Source: Bacteroidota bacterium (GTDB lineage Bacteria > Bacteroidota > Bacteroidia > Bacteroidales > UBA1556). Taken from it: 10,287 nucleotides of DNA. Below, piece after piece: positions 7,169-10,287 of the stretch. Location of the stretch: the NCBI GenBank assembly GCA_003648395.1, contig QMPB01000105.1, forward strand, positions 1 to 10,287, written 5' to 3'. The first letter of the stretch is position 1, and every line of letters begins with the position of its first letter. Under the pieces are notes generated by a model that ran no database searches, had not been told where the DNA came from, and was given only the letters and a program-made list of their open reading frames with translations. The translations under genes and the position numbers were made by a program.

Positions 7169-7294
7169 TTACATTATTTATATAATTAGTTACTTAAATA
7201 TTATAATAATATTAATAACTGTCATTTACATTATTATTAGTAGGTATTTCAATATACAAAAAATAGTTATTTACATTATTTTTCGATAATGTAA
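7169..7294. repeat. Repeated TTACATTATT motif with a perfect palindrome upstream of htrA
   Basis: TTACATTATT occurs at 7169-7178, 7226-7235 and 7271-7280. The last two share the longer ATTTACATTATT. The third copy is paired with an inverted ATAATGTAA at 7286-7294, giving perfect 9-bp arms around a 6-nt loop (TTTTCG on the + strand). Copy starts are 57 and 45 nt apart. The motif could be a set of operator sites for a regulator of htrA, or, since it may lie inside the htrA leader, the palindrome could form an RNA hairpin. Confidence 0.55.
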
Positions 7295-7324
7295 GGTGCT
7301 TTGTTATTATAGCTAACCTGAACG

Positions 7325-7332
7325 CAAATTTA
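7325..7332 (-). promoter_or_regulatory. Candidate -7 box for htrA
   Basis: On the minus strand TAAATTTG (7332-7325) matches TAnnTTTG exactly. A TTTT at 7354-7351, 18 nt upstream, is a poor -33 candidate. If used, transcription would start near 7319 and the leader would be about 200 nt, placing all TTACATTATT copies inside the transcript, downstream of the start. Confidence 0.35.
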
Positions 7333-7406
7333 AAAAGTTATTATTATAATAAAAGTTAAATGGTGTTAATTGATTGTGATATTTTATCTAATTTTTTGTG
7401 ATAAAA

Positions 7407-8480
7407 CTATTTATAATCGAGTATTTCTGTTTCGTTCTTAATTACGCGAAGTCCATTCATAGCAAGGGCTTTCATCTCATCTTCACCAGGATAAACAAAT
7501 ATACGTGCAATATGCTGTATGCGTTTGTTTAACATATCAATAAATGGTTTGCCATACGCAATGCCACCAGTTAGTAATATTGCGTTTACGTTGCCTTCTA
7601 ATACAGTGGCCATACTGCCAATTTCTTTTGCAACTTGATATGCCATTCCTTCTTCAATAAGAGTAGCTTTTTTGTCTCCATTCTTACTTGCAGATTCTAC
7701 CTTATATGCATCATTAGTATCTAGGTAAGCCATGTATCCCCCTTTACCAACTATCATTTTTTTCATATCATCTTTGGTGTAATCTCCACTAAAACAGGCT
7801 TCAACTACAGCTCCTATTGGAAGAGTTCCTGATCTTTCTGGAGAATAAGGACCATCACCATCAAGGGCTTGGTTTACATCTATTACTTTACCTTTTTTAT
7901 GAGCTCCAACACTAATTCCACCTCCCATATGGGCAACTATTAAATTTAATTCATTGTATTCTAGGTGGTGGGTTTTAGCATGATTTCTAGCAATGGCTTT
8001 TTGATTTAATGCATGAAAAATAGATTTTCTTTCAAAATTTGGATGGCCCGAAAGTCTTGCTAAATCTTCAAATTCATCAACAACAACTGGGTCAACAATA
8101 TAGGCCTTGGCATCAGGAAGTTGTTTTGCTATTTCATAAGCTATTAGTCCGCCAAGGTTGCTAGCGTGCTGGCCCATTATTCCTGTTTTTAAGTCCTCAA
8201 TTAAAGCATCGTTAACTGCATAAACTCCTGATGGAATTGGCTTTACCAGTCCGCCACGTCCCATTACAATTATAATTTTATCAGTTTCTATTTGAGCATT
8301 TCTTATTTCTTCAAGAATAATATTCATGCGAAACTCAAACTGAGATGCAATATCAGTATATGGTTTTAACTCTTCTGAACTATGAGAAATAGATTTAATA
8401 AAAATTCTATTACTTCGTCTATAGATAGCTATTTTTGTAGAGGTAGAACCTGGGTTTATGGCTAAGATTAATTCTTGCAT
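7407..8480 (-). CDS. buk: Butyrate kinase family (acyl-phosphate:ADP phosphotransferase)
   Basis: This is a cytoplasmic ASKHA-fold kinase interconverting acyl phosphate + ADP with carboxylate + ATP; substrates in the family are butyrate, isobutyrate or other branched short acids. I start it at ATG 8480, giving 357 residues (MQELILAINPGSTSTKIAIY...), the normal Buk length. A TTG 33 nt upstream would add an unneeded extension. Family marks are NPGSTSTK (9-16, phosphate binding), GRGG (74-77), AHMGGGIS (183-190), DGDGPYSPERSG (207-218), LTGGIAYG (303-310, adenosine site) and PGEDEMKALA (331-340). The ~355-aa size and NPGSTSTK signature favour Buk over the ~400-aa acetate kinase. The usual partner, phosphotransbutyrylase (ptb), is not adjacent: upstream is a divergent division gene and downstream is htrA. 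The true acid substrate cannot be read from sequence. Confidence 0.93.
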   Translation of the reverse strand: MQELILAINPGSTSTKIAIYRRSNRIFIKSISHSSEELKPYTDIASQFEFRMNIILEEIRNAQIETDKIIIVMGRGGLVKPIPSGVYAVNDALIEDLKTGIMGQHASNLGGLIAYEIAKQLPDAKAYIVDPVVVDEFEDLARLSGHPNFERKSIFHALNQKAIARNHAKTHHLEYNELNLIVAHMGGGISVGAHKKGKVIDVNQALDGDGPYSPERSGTLPIGAVVEACFSGDYTKDDMKKMIVGKGGYMAYLDTNDAYKVESASKNGDKKATLIEEGMAYQVAKEIGSMATVLEGNVNAILLTGGIAYGKPFIDMLNKRIQHIARIFVYPGEDEMKALAMNGLRVIKNETEILDYK

Positions 8481-8510
8481 ACAACTGATATTATTGTTTC
8501 TTATTCTGTA

Positions 8511-8518
8511 CAAAACTA
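8511..8518 (-). promoter_or_regulatory. Candidate -7 box for buk
   Basis: TAGTTTTG on the minus strand (8518-8511) is an exact TAnnTTTG. It would place the start near 8504 and give a leader of about 24 nt before ATG 8480. No TTTG is found at the expected distance upstream; a T run at 8550-8544 is about 25 nt away. Confidence 0.4.
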
Positions 8519-8646
8519 ATCTAATATTGTATGTTTAGTTGTTAAAAAAACTTTTAAAATAGGCTCTTTAGCATTGTTTAATATCAACTAACATTTATAA
8601 GTTGAAAACATTTTTTATACTTTAGTTTAACCAGATTTATCATTAG

Positions 8647-8654
8647 TAAATTTG
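8647..8654 (+). promoter_or_regulatory. Candidate -7 box for the FtsB/DivIC-like gene
   Basis: TAAATTTG (8647-8654) is an exact TAnnTTTG. TTTA at 8621-8624 lies 22 nt upstream as a weak -33 box. The leader would be about 22 nt. With the box at 8511-8518 this makes a divergent promoter pair in the 203-bp gap between buk and this gene. Confidence 0.45.
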
Positions 8655-8683
8655 CGCTGTACTAGTTGAATAAATAATTGTAT

Positions 8684-8980
8684 ATGAAATCTATTAAGAG
8701 TGTTATAAAAGTATTTAAAAATAAATATGTATTAACTATATTGGGATTTCTTGTGCTTATTATATTTATAGATGCTAATAGTTATCGTCAACAGCGTAGA
8801 TTAAACAAAGAATTAGAAAAAGTATCTGAAGAGAAAAAGTTTTATGAGAAACAGATTGCTGCAGATAAAAAACGTGCTAATAAGCTAATGTCTGATGATG
8901 AAAGTCTTGAGAAATATGCTAGAGAACATTATTTGATGAAAAAAGACAAAGAAGATGTTTATTTATTAATAATAAAATAA
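8684..8980 (+). CDS. FtsB/DivIC-family septum formation initiator protein
   Basis: This is a 98-residue bitopic division protein. Members of this family sit with FtsL and FtsQ/DivIB at the septum and help activate peptidoglycan synthesis. The layout is a short basic cytoplasmic N-terminus (1-14), one membrane helix (about 15-31, YVLTILGFLVLIIFIDA), a periplasmic coiled coil (about 34-68, QQRRLNKELEKVSEEKKFYE) and the conserved C-terminal patch LEKYAREHYLMKKDKEDVYLL (75-95), the clearest family mark. I start it at ATG 8684; a TTG two codons earlier (8678) is less likely and would only add MY. The gene is alone on its strand, divergent from buk, with a candidate promoter directly in front. Which of FtsB or DivIC it corresponds to is a matter of naming. 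Confidence 0.85.
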   Translation: MKSIKSVIKVFKNKYVLTILGFLVLIIFIDANSYRQQRRLNKELEKVSEEKKFYEKQIAADKKRANKLMSDDESLEKYAREHYLMKKDKEDVYLLIIK

Positions 8981-9095
8981 ATTATTCTCCCATACTAAAA
9001 AAAAATACCCATCCATTCAGGTTTTGAGTGACTATATTGTATTTACGTATTTAATCCTTATTTTTCAATTATTTAAGACCAAACTAATTTGCTTA
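8981..9095. other. Short convergent intergenic gap
   Basis: These 115 nt separate the ends of the FtsB-like gene (+) and the histidine kinase (-). There is an A run (8997-9006) close to the first gene's end, but I see no convincing stem-loop terminator for either gene and no ORF. Confidence 0.5.
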
Positions 9096-10287
9096 TTAGA
9101 TAGGGGGCTCAATAAGAGGAAACTTAATTGTAAACTTAGTGCCTTTACCATATTTAGATGCAACTTCTATTTTACCATTCATTAATTCTATAAGGCTTTT
9201 TGTAATACTTAAGCCTAAGCCCGATCCTGCAATAATATTTTTACTCTCCAATTGAATGAATCTACCAAATATTAGATGCAGTTTTTCTGGCATAATACCT
9301 ATACCGCTGTCAGATATAGTTATTTCGACTTCTTTATTTACTATATCTGCCTCTATGGAAATATCCCCTTTATTTGTAAATTTAATTGCATTATCTAACA
9401 GATTATTAAATACTTGATGTATGCGAGTTGTATCTGCGTATATATAAATAGGATTATGTTTAATAATGATATTTAGCGAAAGTCCATCTTTCTTTTTAAT
9501 TATTTGATTATAGTTCATTCCTACATTATGTATGATTTTATTTAGGCTTGTAGGTTTACTATTAATTTCAATTACTCCTGATTCTATTTTTGAAACATCA
9601 ATTATATCATTAATTAAAACTAATAAATCTTCACCCTTTGATTGTATAATATCTATATATCTATCAATCTCTTTTTTCGATAAATTATCGTCTTTAAGTA
9701 AGTCTGAAAAGCCAATAATTGCATTCATTGGATTTCTAATTTCATGCGACATATTGGCAAGAAAGGCAGTTTTTAATCGATCATGTTCTTCAGCTTTTTC
9801 TTTTGCGGTAAATAGTTCATGTTGTATGCGTTTACTTTCGGTTATATCTCGTACTACAAATAGAATGCAATCTTCTTTGTTTATCTTAATCATTCGTCCT
9901 GATATTAATCCTGAGAATAATTCGCCATCTTTTTTCTTAAACAGAAATTCCTTATTGTCAATCTTGCCATATTTTTCAAGAAGTAGGATAATTTTATTTC
10001 TATCAATAGTACTATTGTAAATCTTAAGTTCTTTATCTGTTTTGCCGATTAATTCTTTTTTACTATAATTGCTAATAGTAGTAAAACTAGGATTTATATC
10101 TAATATTAAACCATTATCTTTCCGTAAAATGCAAATTGCATTTGGGTTTGAGTCAAATATACTATGGAACTTATATTCACTCTCTTTTAATTTATTTGTC
10201 CAGTTTATACGATCTGTAATATCTTCAAACATGCTCATAATGGCATTCTCCTCATTGTACTGAATAGGGGAGCTTACTAGTTCAATA
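9096..10287 (-). CDS. PAS-domain sensor histidine kinase (partial, N-terminus outside window)
   Basis: The reading frame is open to the right edge, so the N-terminus is missing. An internal ATG at 10238 is not the start: before it the frame reads IELVSSPIQYNEENAIMSMFEDITDR, the end of a PAS/PAC domain. Counting from that ATG, a complete second PAS domain spans about 22-135 (HSIFDSNPNAICILRKDNGLI ... FVVRDITESKR). A short linker follows, then HisKA with the phospho-acceptor His165 (FLANMSHEIRNPMNAIIGF). The HATPase_c domain has its N box (VFNNLLDNAIKFT, Asn283), G1 (SDSGIGIM) and G2 (GSGLGLSI). All catalytic boxes are intact and the protein ends soon after (FTIKFPLIEPPI), so there is no fused receiver domain. 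It should autophosphorylate in response to a PAS-sensed signal; ligand and response regulator are not visible. No transmembrane segment is in the visible part. Confidence 0.93.
   Translation of the reverse strand, partial: IELVSSPIQYNEENAIMSMFEDITDRINWTNKLKESEYKFHSIFDSNPNAICILRKDNGLILDINPSFTTISNYSKKELIGKTDKELKIYNSTIDRNKIILLLEKYGKIDNKEFLFKKKDGELFSGLISGRMIKINKEDCILFVVRDITESKRIQHELFTAKEKAEEHDRLKTAFLANMSHEIRNPMNAIIGFSDLLKDDNLSKKEIDRYIDIIQSKGEDLLVLINDIIDVSKIESGVIEINSKPTSLNKIIHNVGMNYNQIIKKKDGLSLNIIIKHNPIYIYADTTRIHQVFNNLLDNAIKFTNKGDISIEADIVNKEVEITISDSGIGIMPEKLHLIFGRFIQLESKNIIAGSGLGLSITKSLIELMNGKIEVASKYGKGTKFTIKFPLIEPPI

Larger units (their letters stand above)
7119..7406. other. 288-bp non-coding region upstream of htrA
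   Basis: This is the largest gene-free gap in the window, between the htrA start and the end of the butyrate kinase gene, both on the minus strand. It is extremely AT-rich and has no credible ORF. It holds the TTACATTATT repeats and a palindrome (7169-7294), a candidate -7 box at 7325-7332, and a weak hairpin next to the kinase stop (7382-7406). Confidence 0.8.

Noticed and set aside
7169..7294. Repeats upstream of htrA as a CRISPR array.
   Set aside because: Units are 10-12 nt, spacing is uneven (57 and 45 nt), one copy is inverted and no cas gene is present.
7382..7406. Hairpin TTTTATC/GATAAAA just after the buk stop as a terminator.
   Set aside because: It has only 7 A/T-rich pairs around an 11-nt loop and no T tract on the minus-strand side, so the support is too weak.
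8481..8513. An 11-residue N-terminal extension of butyrate kinase from a TTG start.
   Set aside because: Buk proteins begin a few residues before NPGSTSTK. The ATG at 8480 gives the family length, and a candidate -7 box (8511-8518) overlaps the would-be extension.
9722..9780. Asn instead of Thr four residues after the phospho-acceptor His (HEIRNP) as an inactivating change.
   Set aside because: Asn at this position occurs in many active HisKA proteins, and all other catalytic boxes are intact.
9532..10020. A 162-codon open frame on the + strand opposite the histidine kinase.
   Set aside because: It is antisense to strongly conserved HisKA/PAS coding sequence, and its serine/isoleucine-rich composition is what the reverse of an AT-rich gene gives.
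10236..10238. ATG as start of the histidine kinase.
   Set aside because: The frame continues upstream to the window edge with PAS/PAC-like sequence, so the gene is truncated by the window, not started here.

Overview
The window is strongly AT-rich chromosomal DNA from a member of the Bacteroidota, probably order Bacteroidales or a close relative. Four things point there. The primary sigma factor is short (288 aa) and lacks region 1.1. Promoters fit the Bacteroidota pattern TTTG-N19-21-TAnnTTTG rather than -35/-10 boxes. A DUF1599 gene is directly followed by a BT_3928-type DoxX/MauE membrane protein. A butyrate-kinase family enzyme is present. I see no insertion sequence, integrase, CRISPR array, tRNA or rRNA; the region looks like ordinary, densely packed core genome.

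Left part (1-3344, + strand): the 3' end of a TPR-repeat protein closed by a hairpin terminator, then a tight three-gene run of DUF1599 protein, DoxX/MauE-like membrane protein with a thioredoxin-like tail, and an OppB/DppB-type ABC permease starting at GTG. The permease's stop codon overlaps that of a small HEAT-like helical protein on the minus strand (3341-3871). Divergent from that gene is a polytopic membrane protein (3985-4554) whose His/Ser/Asp pattern recalls the CREST membrane-hydrolase superfamily.

Middle part (4565-7406): a near-perfect 42-nt palindrome acts as a bidirectional terminator between the membrane protein and rpoD (minus). rpoD has an exact Bacteroidota promoter immediately downstream of an HtrA/DegP-type periplasmic protease gene (minus). 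Upstream of htrA lies a 288-bp non-coding stretch with three direct copies and one inverted copy of the motif TTACATTATT.

Right part (7407-10287): a butyrate-kinase family gene (minus) diverges from a small FtsB/DivIC-type division gene (+). On the far right is a PAS-domain sensor histidine kinase (minus) whose N-terminus runs off the window.

Functionally this is a mix of transcription (RpoD), envelope protein quality control (HtrA), cell division (FtsB/DivIC-like), acyl-phosphate energy metabolism (Buk), membrane transport and signalling. I did not find a convincing undescribed multi-gene system. The points most worth a second look are the repeated motif before htrA, the two-cysteine DoxX/thioredoxin-like fusion, the CREST-like membrane protein and the tandemly duplicated DUF1599 protein.
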